Part shown: one piece after another, positions 41,229 through 50,891 of the stretch
Position numbering within the stretch: the stretch's first letter is position 1
Layout: the number at the start of each line of letters is the position of its first letter
Assembly: GCA_002298125.1 (NCBI GenBank)
Contig: DBMJ01000008.1
Coordinates: 1 to 64,000, forward strand
Direction of reading: 5' to 3'
Length of the DNA stretch: 64,000 nt
Source of the DNA: Clostridium sp. UBA701
GTDB lineage: Bacteria > Bacillota > Clostridia > Clostridiales > Clostridiaceae
Translations under genes and position numbers: made by a program
Notes under the pieces: generated by a model
What the model was told of the DNA's origin: nothing
The model's database searches: none
What the model saw: only the letters and a program-made list of their open reading frames with translations

Positions 41229-42113
41229 TTATATCTTTATATTGTTTTCTCTAGCATAATAAAATAGATACTGCTGTGCAAAGCCTGAAAGTATACCAAA
41301 CTTTTCTCGTGCAAAAGCTCTTACCCTTGGAAGGGATACATCAGGAGCCACATAAAAATGCATCATAGCTCTTTTCACCCATACATCCACTGGGAAGGCA
41401 GAGTACTTTCCCATAGAGAAAAGCATAATACAGTCTGCCACCTTTGGTCCTATACCTGCATAGTTTTGAAGCAGGTCATAGCATTCATCGTCACAAAGCT
41501 CTATTATATTATGAAGGTTATTTTCTGCTTTAATTTTTTTAACAGTTTCATATATATATTTTGCTCTAAAACCAACCCCACAGCTTTGAAGCTCCTCCAG
41601 TGAAACCCCACTTAGTCTTTCAAGGGCTGGAAAGGTATAATAGGTTTTCCCCTGGTACTCTATAGTGCTGCCATATCTTCTGCTTATCTCCTCTACAGCT
41701 CTTTTTATCATTGGTATTCTGTTGTTAGCTGATATAATAAAGGAAATAATTAGCTCAAAGGGCTCCTGGGAAAGAAGCCTTATGCCTCTGCCAAATTCTA
41801 CTGCCTGAGCCAAAAGAGGATCCTTTGATAGCTGCTCCTTAATGAGGCTATAGTCTCTTTTTAAATCAAAGTAATTTTCCCAAAGCTCATAAAATTCTTG
41901 TAGTGTGGTAGGTTCAAGCTTAACCTCGTCCAACTTTTTAGTAACTCTTAACACCCTGCCAAGAGCAACTCCCTCGTAGCAATCCTCTGAAAGCTTGTTC
42001 CATCTAAAGCATTGCCCGCATTCAAATATATGAGTAGGTTCAAAATTTTTCACGCCCTGAAGGATTACTGCATTATCCTTCTCTTTAACAGTTTTATAAT
42101 CCAATATTCTCAC
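41229..42113 (-). CDS. 8-oxoguanine DNA glycosylase (Ogg1-type)
   Basis: Base-excision repair glycosylase/AP lyase of 294 aa with the eukaryotic-like OGG_N domain (FECGQCFRWNKL) followed by the HhH-GPD domain. The hairpin GIGPKVADCIMLFSMG carries the catalytic lysine (equivalent to human K249) and PVDVWVKR the catalytic aspartate. Clostridial homologues of this type have been shown to remove 8-oxoguanine. It is a single-gene unit between the chemoreceptor and the C_GCAxxG_C_C gene. Alternative: an AlkA-like glycosylase, but the GQCFRW motif argues for Ogg. Confidence 0.87.
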   Translation of the reverse strand: MRILDYKTVKEKDNAVILQGVKNFEPTHIFECGQCFRWNKLSEDCYEGVALGRVLRVTKKLDEVKLEPTTLQEFYELWENYFDLKRDYSLIKEQLSKDPLLAQAVEFGRGIRLLSQEPFELIISFIISANNRIPMIKRAVEEISRRYGSTIEYQGKTYYTFPALERLSGVSLEELQSCGVGFRAKYIYETVKKIKAENNLHNIIELCDDECYDLLQNYAGIGPKVADCIMLFSMGKYSAFPVDVWVKRAMMHFYVAPDVSLPRVRAFAREKFGILSGFAQQYLFYYARENNIKI

Positions 42114-42151
42114 TTCCTCTCATAAGCTTACTTAAGCCAATATACAAAGAA

Positions 42152-42171
42152 AGGGCAGGAAATCCTACCCT
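42152..42171 (-). terminator. Hairpin ending the nfnA-gltA-C_GCAxxG unit
   Basis: AGGGCAGG (42152-42159) pairs with CCTACCCT (42164-42171), the mismatch becoming U-G on the minus strand, followed by TTTCTTT. Confidence 0.65.
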
Positions 42172-42177
42172 CTCTCT

Positions 42178-42582
42178 TTATCTTTCCTCTTCTTCAACTA
42201 TGCTCTGTAGAACCTCTGCTGCAGTTACTACCATGTCCATACAACGTTTGTCATCGTTTTTGTATTTTTCCTTTAGAGCCTTGCAGTTGTCACTGCCAAG
42301 CTTTTCTTCAAAGCCACGATAAAGTTTTGCTGCTAGAGTCTTTACTCTGTCACTTTCATGGGCACGTTCTTTGGTATACAATATTCCAAGGACCGCAAGA
42401 GCACCGGTTAAGGCACCACAAACTCCCTCTACCCCCATACCTCCGCCAAAGGCTGCCATGGTCTTTAGGGTCTCTGGAGTAAGCTTAAGGTTGTATTCCT
42501 CATTGGCAGCATAAATAATGGTCTCTGCACAGTTTAGCTTATAGCTCTTGTCATAGTACTTTTCTACTTTTTCTACTAACAT
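42178..42582 (-). CDS. C_GCAxxG_C_C family redox protein
   Basis: A 134-aa protein of the family named for its spaced cysteines: Cys18 (LNCAET), the VCGALTGAL core around residues 54-62, then DNCKALK and KRCMDM. Such proteins are thought to bind metal or act in redox chemistry; no precise reaction is known. It is 11 bases downstream of the gltA/nfnB gene on the same strand, so it is probably made together with the transhydrogenase-like pair. Confidence 0.85.
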   Translation of the reverse strand: MLVEKVEKYYDKSYKLNCAETIIYAANEEYNLKLTPETLKTMAAFGGGMGVEGVCGALTGALAVLGILYTKERAHESDRVKTLAAKLYRGFEEKLGSDNCKALKEKYKNDDKRCMDMVVTAAEVLQSIVEEEER

Positions 42583-42593
42583 AATTAACTCTC

Positions 42594-43994
42594 CTATTTT
42601 TCACTATCTATTTTTCCACTTAGGAATTTGTCGATAGCCGCAGCTGCCTTCTTTCCAGCTCCCATTGCAAGTATAACTGTAGCAGCTCCTGTTACAGCGT
42701 CTCCACCGGCATAAACTCTTTCCCTAGTGGTAAGTCCAGTATCTTCTTCTGCTATTATACATTTTCTCTTGTCTATTTGCAAACCCTTGGTGGTAGAGGA
42801 TATTAATGGGTTAGGTGAAGTACCAAGAGACATTATTACAGTATCTACCTCCATAATAAACTCTGAGCCTTCAATTTCCACAGGCTTTCTTCTCCCTGAA
42901 GCATCAGGCTCACCAAGCTCCATTTTTATGCACTTCATACCGCTTACCCAGCCTTTTTCATCAGCTATTATCTCTACTGGATTGGTTAAAGTATCAAGAA
43001 TAACTCCTTCTTCCTTGGCATGATGTACCTCTTCAAGTCTTGCAGGAAGCTCACTTTCTGATCTTCTATATACAATGTGTACCTCTGCTCCAAGTCTTAG
43101 CGCAGTTCTTGCAGCATCCATGGCTACATTTCCGCCGCCAACTACTGCTACCTTATTCCCTACCTTTATAGGAGTCTTATAGCCCTCCTTAAAGGCCTTC
43201 ATAAGATTGTTTCTGGTTAAAAACTCATTGGCAGACAATACTCCATTAGAATTTTCTCCTGGAATACCCATAAACTTTGGAAGTCCAGCCCCAGAGCCTA
43301 TAAATACTGCATCAAAGCCTTCTTCATTCATTAGCTCATCTATGGTAACAGTCTTTCCAACAATAACGTTAGTCTCTATCTTAACACCTAATTTTTTTAC
43401 ATTTTCAATTTCATGCTTAACTACAGTGTCCTTTGGAAGTCTGAATTCTGGAATGCCGTATACTAAAACTCCGCCGGCTTCATGCAGTGCTTCAAAGATA
43501 GTAACCTCATAGCCAAGCTTTGCAAGGTCTCCTGCACAGGTAAGTCCTGCAGGACCGCTACCTATTACAGCTACCTTTTTACCTTTGTTTTCTTCCTTTT
43601 GAGAAAGGTCTATGTTGTTTTCTCTTGACCAGTCAGCAACAAACCTCTCAAGCTTTCCTATGGCTACTGCTTCACCCTTTATGCCAAGTATACATTGTCC
43701 CTCACACTGGCTTTCTTGAGGACAGACTCTTCCGCATACTGCTGGAAGTGCACTAGATTTTGCAATAATTCTTGCTGCCTCCTCAAAATTTCCCTCCATT
43801 ACCCTTTGGATAAACTCAGGAATGTGTATGGTTACTGGGCACTGGGTAACACAACGTGGCTTTGCACAGTTCAAACATCTTGAAGCCTCTGCCATAGCCT
43901 CTTCTGCAGTATATCCCATACATACCTCTTCAAAATTTGTAGCTCTAACCTTTGGATCCTGTTCCTTTATTGGTGTTCTCTTCATTCTATCCAT
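42594..43994 (-). CDS. gltA: NfnB/GltA-type NADPH:ferredoxin oxidoreductase large subunit
   Basis: A 466-aa flavoprotein usually annotated as NADPH-dependent glutamate synthase GltA; with the adjacent NfnA-like gene it is better read as NfnB of the electron-bifurcating NADH-dependent reduced ferredoxin:NADP+ oxidoreductase. The N-terminus has cysteines for two 4Fe-4S clusters (CLNCAKPRCVTQCP and CGRVCPQESQCEGQC), then an FAD fold (VIGSGPAGLTCAGDLAK) and an NADPH fold (VVGGGNVAMDAARTALRLG). It follows nfnA by 3 bases. Confidence 0.9.
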   Translation of the reverse strand: MDRMKRTPIKEQDPKVRATNFEEVCMGYTAEEAMAEASRCLNCAKPRCVTQCPVTIHIPEFIQRVMEGNFEEAARIIAKSSALPAVCGRVCPQESQCEGQCILGIKGEAVAIGKLERFVADWSRENNIDLSQKEENKGKKVAVIGSGPAGLTCAGDLAKLGYEVTIFEALHEAGGVLVYGIPEFRLPKDTVVKHEIENVKKLGVKIETNVIVGKTVTIDELMNEEGFDAVFIGSGAGLPKFMGIPGENSNGVLSANEFLTRNNLMKAFKEGYKTPIKVGNKVAVVGGGNVAMDAARTALRLGAEVHIVYRRSESELPARLEEVHHAKEEGVILDTLTNPVEIIADEKGWVSGMKCIKMELGEPDASGRRKPVEIEGSEFIMEVDTVIMSLGTSPNPLISSTTKGLQIDKRKCIIAEEDTGLTTRERVYAGGDAVTGAATVILAMGAGKKAAAAIDKFLSGKIDSEK

Positions 43995-43997
43995 TGT

Positions 43998-44876
43998 TTA
44001 TACACCTCCGCATCCACAGCCGCTGTCATTCTTATCATGCTCTCTGTAAGCGACCTTTGCTTCTTCTGTTTTATACATAGCCTGTCTTCTCATAGCCTCA
44101 TCAAAATTTACAAGATGACCATCAAATTCTGGTCCATCTACACAGGCAAATTTGGTTTCTCCTCCTACGCTTACTCTGCAAGCTCCGCACATGCCAGTAC
44201 CATCTACCATTATAGGATTTAAACTTACTATGGTTGGTATATTAAGCTCCTTAGTGAGCATTGCTACAAATTTCATCATTATCATAGGTCCAATAGCTAC
44301 CACTAGATCATAGTGCTTATTATCCTCTTGAACTAGTTTCTTTAAAAGATTAGTAACCAATCCCTTAAAGCCATAGGAGCCATCATCAGTAGCAACGTAT
44401 ACATTTCCTGCCACAGCCTTCATTTCTTCTTCAAGGATTAAATAATCCTTTGATTTGCAGCCTATGATAACGTCTGCAGAAATTCCCTGTTCATTCAGCC
44501 ATTTTACCTGAGGATATACTGGTGCTGTACCAACGCCTCCAGCTATAAATATTATGTTCTTTTTAGCAAGTTCTTCCCTGTTTTCATGAACCATTTCAGA
44601 AGGCTGACCAAGGGGTCCTACTACATCGTGAAAAAAGTCACCTTCGTTCATTTCAGCCATTTCCTTTGTTGAATTGCCAAGAGTTTGAAAAACTATAGTT
44701 ACAGTACCCATATCTCTGTCATAGTCACATATGGTAAGAGGAATTCTCTCTCCTCTTTCATCAATTTTAACTATTAAAAATTGTCCTGGATATGCTGATT
44801 TTGCAAGTCTTGGTGCTTCAACATCCATTAAGTAAATTTGTGGGGCTAATAGGGTCTTCTTTACTATCTTATACAT
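43998..44876 (-). CDS. nfnA: NfnA-like sulfide/dihydroorotate dehydrogenase-type FAD/NAD protein
   Basis: A 292-aa ferredoxin-NADP reductase-like subunit. The order is FAD domain (YPGQFLIVKIDERGERIPLT), NAD-binding domain (IFIAGGVGTAPVYP) and a C-terminal 2Fe-2S ligand cluster (GTGMCGACRVSVGG...FACVDGPEF). Together with the NfnB partner it should balance NADH, NADPH and reduced ferredoxin. The start at 44876 has GGAGGAA upstream and is preferred to a frame starting at 44918. The tail SGCGCGG is unusual and may bind metal. A perfect inverted repeat lies 33 bases upstream. Confidence 0.88.
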   Translation of the reverse strand: MYKIVKKTLLAPQIYLMDVEAPRLAKSAYPGQFLIVKIDERGERIPLTICDYDRDMGTVTIVFQTLGNSTKEMAEMNEGDFFHDVVGPLGQPSEMVHENREELAKKNIIFIAGGVGTAPVYPQVKWLNEQGISADVIIGCKSKDYLILEEEMKAVAGNVYVATDDGSYGFKGLVTNLLKKLVQEDNKHYDLVVAIGPMIMMKFVAMLTKELNIPTIVSLNPIMVDGTGMCGACRVSVGGETKFACVDGPEFDGHLVNFDEAMRRQAMYKTEEAKVAYREHDKNDSGCGCGGV

Positions 44877-44908
44877 AAAAATTCCTCCATGAATGTATTT
44901 TTTTCCTC

Positions 44909-44954
44909 TATAATACACACATTACAGAAATATCCTCGTAATGTGTGTATTATA
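44909..44954. promoter_or_regulatory. Perfect 17-bp inverted repeat at the nfnAB promoter
   Basis: TATAATACACACATTAC and its complement at 44909-44925 and 44938-44954 flank a 12-base spacer. On the minus strand the far arm contains a TATAAT -10 box, so the repeat covers the promoter and the start of the leader. It could be a repressor operator or a leader hairpin. Confidence 0.7.
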
Positions 44955-45059
44955 AAGCTTATTGTGCACATATTGACATGTAAATTATATATTACTATAT
45001 GTTACAATGCAAACACATATTTTCCCACTTTTAATTATTTTGCCCCATAAAATATAAAA

Positions 45060-45084
45060 AACTCCGGATGGGAGGTCCGGAGTT
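45060..45084. terminator. Terminator downstream of hbd
   Basis: AACTCCGGA (45060-45068) pairs with TCCGGAGTT (45076-45084), with A/T tracts on both sides. It ends the crt-bcd-etfBA-hbd operon. Confidence 0.88.
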
Positions 45085-45133
45085 TTTTTGTACGTATTTA
45101 ATAAGAGTTGAGAATTATATGAACTTAAACTAT

Positions 45134-45982
45134 CTATTTACTGTAGTCGAAAAAGCCTCTCTTGGTCTTTCTACCAAGATATCCAGCTCTAACATACTTC
45201 TTAAGAAGAGTATGTGGTCTATATTTTGGGTCTCCTGTTTCATTGTATAATACATCCATTATGGCAAGTACTATATCATTTCCTATGAAGTCAGAAAGTG
45301 TAAGAGGTCCCATTGGATGATTTGCACCAAGCATCATAGCCTTATCGATGTCCTCAGCAGAAGCAACACCCTCTGCCAGTACTCCGATAGCTTCATTGAT
45401 CATTGGTATCAATATTCTGTTTACTACAAAGCCTGGAGCTTCTTCAACCTCTACAGGCTCCTTGCCTATTGCTACAGATAATTCCTTTATTGCCTGGAAG
45501 GTTTCAGGAGAAGTAGCAATACCCCTTATAACCTCTACCAGCTTCATTACTGGAGCAGGATTGAAAAAGTGCATTCCTATAAACCTATCAGGTCTATTAG
45601 TAGCAGATGCAATCTCTGTTATAGATAAGGAGGAGGTATTGGAAGCAAAAATAGTCTCTGGCTTACATATCTTATCTAATTCACCAAATATCTGCTTCTT
45701 AATGTCCATTCTTTCTAAGGCAGCTTCTATGATTAAATCGCAATCTTCTGCTAGCTGCATATCAGTAGTTCCAGAAATCCTGGATAATATGTTCTCCATA
45801 TCTTCCTGAGACATCTTTCCCTTTTCAACTAGTCTTGAAAGATTCTTTTTTATGCCTGCAAGTCCTTTGTCAACAAATTCATCCTTTATGTCTCTTAAAA
45901 TAACCTCATAACCTTTAACTGCAAAGGCTTGAGCTATTCCTGAGCCCATGGTGCCAGCACCTAATACAAAAATCTTCTCCAT
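45134..45982 (-). CDS. hbd: 3-hydroxybutyryl-CoA dehydrogenase
   Basis: Reduces acetoacetyl-CoA to 3-hydroxybutyryl-CoA with NAD(P)H. The 282-aa protein starts [21 protein letters not shown], the Rossmann motif, has the catalytic His in [16 protein letters not shown] and Glu in [15 protein letters not shown]. The start at 45982 follows GGAGGG; it gives the 282-aa length usual in Clostridium. It is the last gene of the butyryl-CoA operon, 25 bases after etfA. Confidence 0.98.
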   Translation of the reverse strand: MEKIFVLGAGTMGSGIAQAFAVKGYEVILRDIKDEFVDKGLAGIKKNLSRLVEKGKMSQEDMENILSRISGTTDMQLAEDCDLIIEAALERMDIKKQIFGELDKICKPETIFASNTSSLSITEIASATNRPDRFIGMHFFNPAPVMKLVEVIRGIATSPETFQAIKELSVAIGKEPVEVEEAPGFVVNRILIPMINEAIGVLAEGVASAEDIDKAMMLGANHPMGPLTLSDFIGNDIVLAIMDVLYNETGDPKYRPHTLLKKYVRAGYLGRKTKRGFFDYSK

Positions 45983-46007
45983 GCTTTTTCCCTCCAATAT
46001 TTTATTA

Positions 46008-47012
46008 TTAATTATTTCTTGCCTTTATTTCAGCAATTAGCTCTGGAATTACCTTGTTTAAATCTCCTACTATGGCAAGATCAGCTACCTTCATTATAGC
46101 AGCATCTGCATCCTTGTTAATAGCAATTATATAATCACTTTCCTGCATACCTGCTAAATGCTGTATTGCTCCTGATATACCACAGGCAATATAAAGCTGT
46201 GGTCTTACAGTTTTACCAGTCTGACCAACCTGATAAGCCTTTTCAACCCAGCCATTGTCAACAGCTGCTCTTGAAGCTGCAACAGATCCATTAAGCACCT
46301 CTGCTAGTTCCTTTAAAAGTGTGAAGCTTTCTTTATTTCCAACTCCTCTTCCTCCAGATACTATAACCTTAGCTTCGGATATATCCATCATATCTTTAAT
46401 AGATTTTGCTACTTTTTCAACCTTTGTTCTTACATCTTCATCAGATAGATTTACCTTTATTTCTTCAATCTGACCATTTCTATTTACATCTCTTTCAAGC
46501 TTCTCAAATACACCAGGCCTTACAGTAGCCATCTGTGGTCTATGCTCTGTGCAAACTATAGTAGCCATTAAATTCCCGCCAAAAGCAGGTCTTGTCATAA
46601 GAAGATTCTTGCTTTCCTCGTCAATATCAAGGGCAGTACAATCTGCAGTAAGTCCTGTGGCAAGTCTTGCTGCTGCTCTTGGACCTAAGTCTCTTCCTAC
46701 GAACGTTGCTCCTATAAATAGTATCTCTGGTTTTCTTTCATTTATTAAATCGCACAATACCTTAGTATATCCGTCAGTGGTATAGTTTTTTAAAAGATGG
46801 TGGTTGCAGAGAAGCACCTTGTCGGCACCGTAAGCCACTAGCTCCTTTGCAAGCTTATCCACATTGCTTCCCATAAGCACTGCAGTAAGCTCCACTCCTA
46901 ATTTTTCAGCGATTTGCTTTCCTTTTCCAAGTAATTCTAATGAAACCTTTTGAAGTACTCCGTCTCTTTGCTCTGCAAAGACCCATACTCCTTTATAATC
47001 AGCAATATTCAT
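46008..47012 (-). CDS. etfA: Electron transfer flavoprotein subunit alpha
   Basis: A 334-aa FAD-binding subunit. The C-terminal ETF alpha signature [18 protein letters not shown] is followed by [21 protein letters not shown]. With EtfB and Bcd it forms the clostridial complex that couples crotonyl-CoA reduction by NADH to ferredoxin reduction (flavin-based bifurcation). It lies 18 bases after etfB. Confidence 0.97.
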   Translation of the reverse strand: MNIADYKGVWVFAEQRDGVLQKVSLELLGKGKQIAEKLGVELTAVLMGSNVDKLAKELVAYGADKVLLCNHHLLKNYTTDGYTKVLCDLINERKPEILFIGATFVGRDLGPRAAARLATGLTADCTALDIDEESKNLLMTRPAFGGNLMATIVCTEHRPQMATVRPGVFEKLERDVNRNGQIEEIKVNLSDEDVRTKVEKVAKSIKDMMDISEAKVIVSGGRGVGNKESFTLLKELAEVLNGSVAASRAAVDNGWVEKAYQVGQTGKTVRPQLYIACGISGAIQHLAGMQESDYIIAINKDADAAIMKVADLAIVGDLNKVIPELIAEIKARNN

Positions 47013-47030
47013 TGTAAAATCCCTCCTAAA

Positions 47031-47810
47031 CTAAATGTAGTGCTTTTCCTTCAATTTTGAAGCGGCATAGGCAGCAGCTTCCTTTGGTGGCATATTAATG
47101 CTCTCGCCCTGTCCTTTAGCTTCCTTTGTAGCAGATTTCTTAACCTTTGTAGGTGATCCTGCCAGACCTAGAAGGGATTTGTCTATGTTTATATCATCGG
47201 CTGTCCAGGTCTTAATATCCTTTTTGAAGGCTTCAAATATATATTTCATATGCATGTATCTTGGTGCGTTTAAATCCTTTATAGCAGTTAATAGTACAGG
47301 CATTTTTACCCTTATAGTCTCATAACCATCCTCTAGTGCCCTTCTAACCTTTAGCTCTTCTCCTTCAACAGATAGCTTTTCTACATAAGTAACCTGTGGA
47401 ATATTTAAATGCTCTGCTATTTCAGGTCCAACCTGAGCTGTGTCTCCATCAATAGCCTGATTTCCTGCAAATACTATATCATAGTCTAAGTTTTTAATTG
47501 CAGCAGCCAGTGCTCTAGAAGTAGCTAGTGTGTCTGCTCCTGCAAATGCTCTATCTGTAATAAGTATAGCATCATCTGCTCCCATAGCCAGTGCTTCTCT
47601 TAATGCCTTTTCGGCCTGAGGTGGCCCCATGCTTATTACTGTAACCTTAGCATCGTATTTTTCCTTAAGAACTAGTGCTTCCTCAAGAGCATTTTTGTCA
47701 TCTGGATTTATTATTGAAGGAACTCCCTCTCTAATGAGGGTACCAGTCTTAGGATCTATTCTAACTTCTGTAGTATCTGGAACCTGTTTTATGCAAACAA
47801 CTATATTCAT
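47031..47810 (-). CDS. etfB: Electron transfer flavoprotein subunit beta
   Basis: A 259-aa subunit starting MNIVVCIKQVPDTTEVRIDP. The second FAD of bifurcating ETF sits here; AGNQAIDGDTAQVGPEIAEHL is the nucleotide-binding signature. Order bcd-etfB-etfA-hbd is the canonical clostridial one. The gap to bcd is 14 bases. Confidence 0.97.
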   Translation of the reverse strand: MNIVVCIKQVPDTTEVRIDPKTGTLIREGVPSIINPDDKNALEEALVLKEKYDAKVTVISMGPPQAEKALREALAMGADDAILITDRAFAGADTLATSRALAAAIKNLDYDIVFAGNQAIDGDTAQVGPEIAEHLNIPQVTYVEKLSVEGEELKVRRALEDGYETIRVKMPVLLTAIKDLNAPRYMHMKYIFEAFKKDIKTWTADDINIDKSLLGLAGSPTKVKKSATKEAKGQGESINMPPKEAAAYAASKLKEKHYI

Positions 47811-47824
47811 GATGTAAATCCTCC

Positions 47825-48964
47825 TTATTTCAATGCATTTCCGGCAATAACCATCTTTTGAACCTGAGAGGTACCTTCGTATATCTCTGTAATCTTAGCA
47901 TCTCTCATCATTCTTTCAACTGGATAATCCTTTGTATATCCGTATCCGCCGAATAGCTGTACAGCCTTTGTAGTAACATCCATAGCTACCTCAGCAGCAT
48001 ATAACTTAGCTCTTGCTGCCTCTACTGAATATGGAAGTCCATTATCCTTGCACCAAGCAGCTTTGTAAACCATGTTCCTTGCTGCCTCAATCTGAACATC
48101 CATATCTGCTACTATCCACTGAATTCCTTGGAAAGCGCTGATGGATCTTCCAAACTGCTTTCTTTCCTTTAGGTACTTTATAGCTTCTTCATAAGCTCCT
48201 TCTGCAATTCCAAGAGCTTGTGCTGCAATTCCTATTCTTCCACCATCTAAGGTCTTCATAGCAATTCCAAAGCCCTTACCTTCTTGTCCAATTAAATTTT
48301 CCTTTGGAACTATGCAGTCTTCAAATATTAACTCTGTAGTTGAGGAAGCTCTTATACCAAGCTTGTTTTCAATCTTGCCAACGGAGAAGCCTTTGTAGCC
48401 TTTTTCAACTATGAAACCTGTTATTCCCTTGGTTCCCTTACTTCTATCAGTCATAGCAAAAACTATGAATATATCAGCAACTCCACCATTTGTAATAAAT
48501 ATTTTACTTCCGTTTATAACATAATGATCTCCATTTAATACTGCTGTAGTCTGCTGACCTGCAGCATCTGTACCTGCATTAGGCTCTGTAAGTCCAAAGG
48601 CACCAATCTTCTCTCCCTTTGCAAGAGGTATTAAATATTTTTGTTTCTGCTCCTCATTTCCAAACTGCTGTATCAAAGAAGCAGCTAGAGAAGTATGAGC
48701 AGAAAGGATAACTCCTGTAGTTCCACACACCTTGGACAATTCTTCAACAGCCAATATATAGGAAAGGGTATCTCCACCAGCTCCACCATATTGTACTGGG
48801 AAAGGTATTCCCATCATATTGTATCTTGCCATCTTTTCCACAGTTTCCATTGGAAATCTTTCTGTTTCATCTATTTCTGCTGCAATTGGAGCAACTTCCA
48901 CTTCAGCAAATTCCCTTACCATCTGTTTAACTAATTCCTGTTCCCTAGTCAATGCAAAATTCAT
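47825..48964 (-). CDS. bcd: Butyryl-CoA dehydrogenase (acyl-CoA dehydrogenase)
   Basis: Reduces crotonyl-CoA to butyryl-CoA in complex with EtfAB. The 379-aa FAD enzyme has [25 protein letters not shown] and the catalytic Glu in [16 protein letters not shown] near the C-terminus. Second gene of the operon, 12 bases after crt. Confidence 0.97.
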   Translation of the reverse strand: MNFALTREQELVKQMVREFAEVEVAPIAAEIDETERFPMETVEKMARYNMMGIPFPVQYGGAGGDTLSYILAVEELSKVCGTTGVILSAHTSLAASLIQQFGNEEQKQKYLIPLAKGEKIGAFGLTEPNAGTDAAGQQTTAVLNGDHYVINGSKIFITNGGVADIFIVFAMTDRSKGTKGITGFIVEKGYKGFSVGKIENKLGIRASSTTELIFEDCIVPKENLIGQEGKGFGIAMKTLDGGRIGIAAQALGIAEGAYEEAIKYLKERKQFGRSISAFQGIQWIVADMDVQIEAARNMVYKAAWCKDNGLPYSVEAARAKLYAAEVAMDVTTKAVQLFGGYGYTKDYPVERMMRDAKITEIYEGTSQVQKMVIAGNALK

Positions 48965-48976
48965 GTATGTGACCTC

Positions 48977-49759
48977 CTATCTGTTTTTAAAGCATTTATC
49001 TCTTTTTTCAACAAAAGCAGTCATACCTTCTTTTTGATCTTCTGTTGAAAAACATTCTCCAAAGACCTCAGCCTCATACATTAAAGCTGTGTCTATATCA
49101 CACTGCATACCTCTGTTAATAGCTGCCTTGCAGAGCTTTACTGCAATAGGTGCATTAGAGGCTATGGTTGAAGCAAGCTTTTTAGCTTCTTCCAAGAGAG
49201 CCTCAGGCTCTACTACTCTATTTACAAGACCTATTCTCAAGGCCTCTTCTGCATTTATTATCTTTCCACTAAAAATAAGCTCTTTAGCCATTCCTAATCC
49301 AACAATTCGTGCCATTCTCTGTGTGCCGCCAAAGCCAGGTGTAATTCCAAGCCCTGCTTCTGGCTGACCAAACTTTGCTTTTGAAGATGCAAGTCTTATA
49401 TCGCATGCCATGGATAGCTCACAGCCTCCACCTAATGCGAAGCCGTTTATGGCTGCTATTACAGGTACATCTAAGGTCTCTAATTTTCTAAATACCTTGT
49501 TGCCAAGCACTCCAAATTTTCTGCCTTCCATGGTGTTCATGTCTTTCATTTCAGAAATATCAGCCCCTGCTACAAAAGCCTTTTCTCCTGCTCCTGTAAT
49601 AACCACTGCTAGTATTTCACTGTCCTCTGCTATGTAGTCAATTGCTGCGTCAATTTCCTTAAGTGTTTGAGAGTTGAGAGCGTTTAGCGCTTTAGGTCTG
49701 TTTATAGTAAGCATACCTATAGAGCCATTTTTTTCGAAAATAATGTTATTAAACTCCAT
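48977..49759 (-). CDS. crt: Crotonase (3-hydroxybutyryl-CoA dehydratase)
   Basis: Dehydrates 3-hydroxybutyryl-CoA to crotonyl-CoA. The 260-aa enoyl-CoA hydratase starts MEFNNIIFEKNG (49759, behind GGGAGGA) and has the oxyanion-hole blocks AGADISEM and GFALGGGCELSMACDIRLA. It is the first gene of the butyryl-CoA operon and has the Rex operator about 35 bases upstream. No thiolase gene is in the window; it usually lies elsewhere. Confidence 0.97.
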   Translation of the reverse strand: MEFNNIIFEKNGSIGMLTINRPKALNALNSQTLKEIDAAIDYIAEDSEILAVVITGAGEKAFVAGADISEMKDMNTMEGRKFGVLGNKVFRKLETLDVPVIAAINGFALGGGCELSMACDIRLASSKAKFGQPEAGLGITPGFGGTQRMARIVGLGMAKELIFSGKIINAEEALRIGLVNRVVEPEALLEEAKKLASTIASNAPIAVKLCKAAINRGMQCDIDTALMYEAEVFGECFSTEDQKEGMTAFVEKRDKCFKNR

Positions 49760-49793
49760 ATTGAATCCTCCCATGATATTTTTCTTTCATTCT

Positions 49794-49811
49794 TTGTTAA
49801 TTTAATAACAA
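49794..49811. promoter_or_regulatory. Rex operator upstream of crt
   Basis: TTGTTAATTTAATAACAA fits the Rex consensus TTGTTAANNNNTTAACAA at 13 of 14 specified positions. It lies between rex and crt, 35 bases before the crt start, and should let Rex repress the operon when NADH/NAD+ is low. Confidence 0.88.
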
Positions 49812-49935
49812 GAAGTGTTAAAAATAATTGAAGCACTTAGCTCCAATTACAATTATATACTTACTTTTGGTATATTACAACCATTTTCTAAAAATTATAT
49901 TAATAATGAGGATTGTTGATATAAGCAGAAAAAAA

Positions 49936-49953
49936 GAGCGGCTAAGCCGCCTT
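49936..49953 (-). terminator. rex terminator
   Basis: GCGGC (49938-49942) pairs with GCCGC (49946-49950); on the minus strand the stem is followed by TCTTTTTTT. The stem is short but G/C-only. Confidence 0.68.
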
Positions 49954-50010
49954 GTTAAGCTAATATGCAATTTTTCCTTCATATGAATTATGCTACATTC
50001 ATCACAAAGT

Positions 50011-50670
50011 TTAGTCATCTTCCTCTTCATTTTTTTCCTTTTCATATTCATTTAAAAGGTAAGTTAAGGTTAAGAGGCTTTCACTAAGATGTACATTTTC
50101 TACCATGACATCCTTAGGAGTTATAAGATCAACAGGTGCAAAGTTCCATATTCCCTTAACACCATTGTCCACGAAAGTATTTGTAATCTTTTGGGCATTA
50201 GTTTTAGGTACACAAATGATTCCTATTTGTACTGGGTTTGAACGTAAGAAACTGTCCAGTTCATCAATGTCTCTAATTTCCACATCTCGTATTCTTATAC
50301 CGATGAGCTTGGGATTGACGTCAAAAATACCCTCTAGAGAAAAACCTAGCCTCTCAAATCTAGTATAGTTAGCTATTGCCTGCCCTAGGTTTCCTGCTCC
50401 AACAATTACAGTTTTATACTGCTTAGTAAGTCCTAATATACCACTTATTTCGTTATAGAGATCCCTGACATTGTAGCCATAGCCTTGCTGTCCAAAATCC
50501 CCAAAGCAATTTAAGTCCTGTCTGATTTGAGACGCAGTAAATCCGATCTTTTCACTCAAATCTTTAGAGGAAATTCTATCTACACCGTTCTTTAATAATT
50601 CACTTAAATAACGATGATATTTTGGTAATCTTTTGATTACAACCATAGAAATATTTCTTTTCTTTTCCAT
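50011..50670 (-). CDS. rex: Redox-sensing transcriptional repressor Rex
   Basis: A 219-aa NADH/NAD+-responsive repressor. A winged helix at the N-terminus (ISMVVIKRLPKYHRYLSELL, then FTASQIRQDLNCFGDFG) is followed by a Rossmann domain with VIVGAGNLGQAIANY. It lies upstream of the butyryl-CoA operon on the same strand, a placement conserved in many clostridia. The acidic tail EKEKNEEEDD is long. Confidence 0.97.
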   Translation of the reverse strand: MEKKRNISMVVIKRLPKYHRYLSELLKNGVDRISSKDLSEKIGFTASQIRQDLNCFGDFGQQGYGYNVRDLYNEISGILGLTKQYKTVIVGAGNLGQAIANYTRFERLGFSLEGIFDVNPKLIGIRIRDVEIRDIDELDSFLRSNPVQIGIICVPKTNAQKITNTFVDNGVKGIWNFAPVDLITPKDVMVENVHLSESLLTLTYLLNEYEKEKNEEEDD

Positions 50671-50747
50671 AAACGCACCTCTCCTTTACTGATTTAAGGA
50701 GCTGAATAAATAAACACACACAATAAAAAACAACTACACACACTTAT

Positions 50748-50776
50748 ATGATATTACTTTAGTAAAATATAGTCAA
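50748..50776 (-). promoter_or_regulatory. rex promoter
   Basis: TTGACT (50771-50776) and TATCAT (50748-50753) with a 17-base spacer on the minus strand. A weak Rex-like palindrome (11 of 14 positions) lies just upstream at 50793-50810. Confidence 0.55.
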
Positions 50777-50891
50777 TAACTTGAAGAAAAATTTGTTATA
50801 ACTATATCAATATTGACTTCTCTATAAAAATTAATCTGTTATACACTTTTATTTTCCCCTGTACTACTTAAAATGTAACAGTTGGATATCT

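Noticed and set aside
45348..45809. A 153-codon + strand frame inside hbd
   Set aside because: Antisense shadow of a confidently identified gene.
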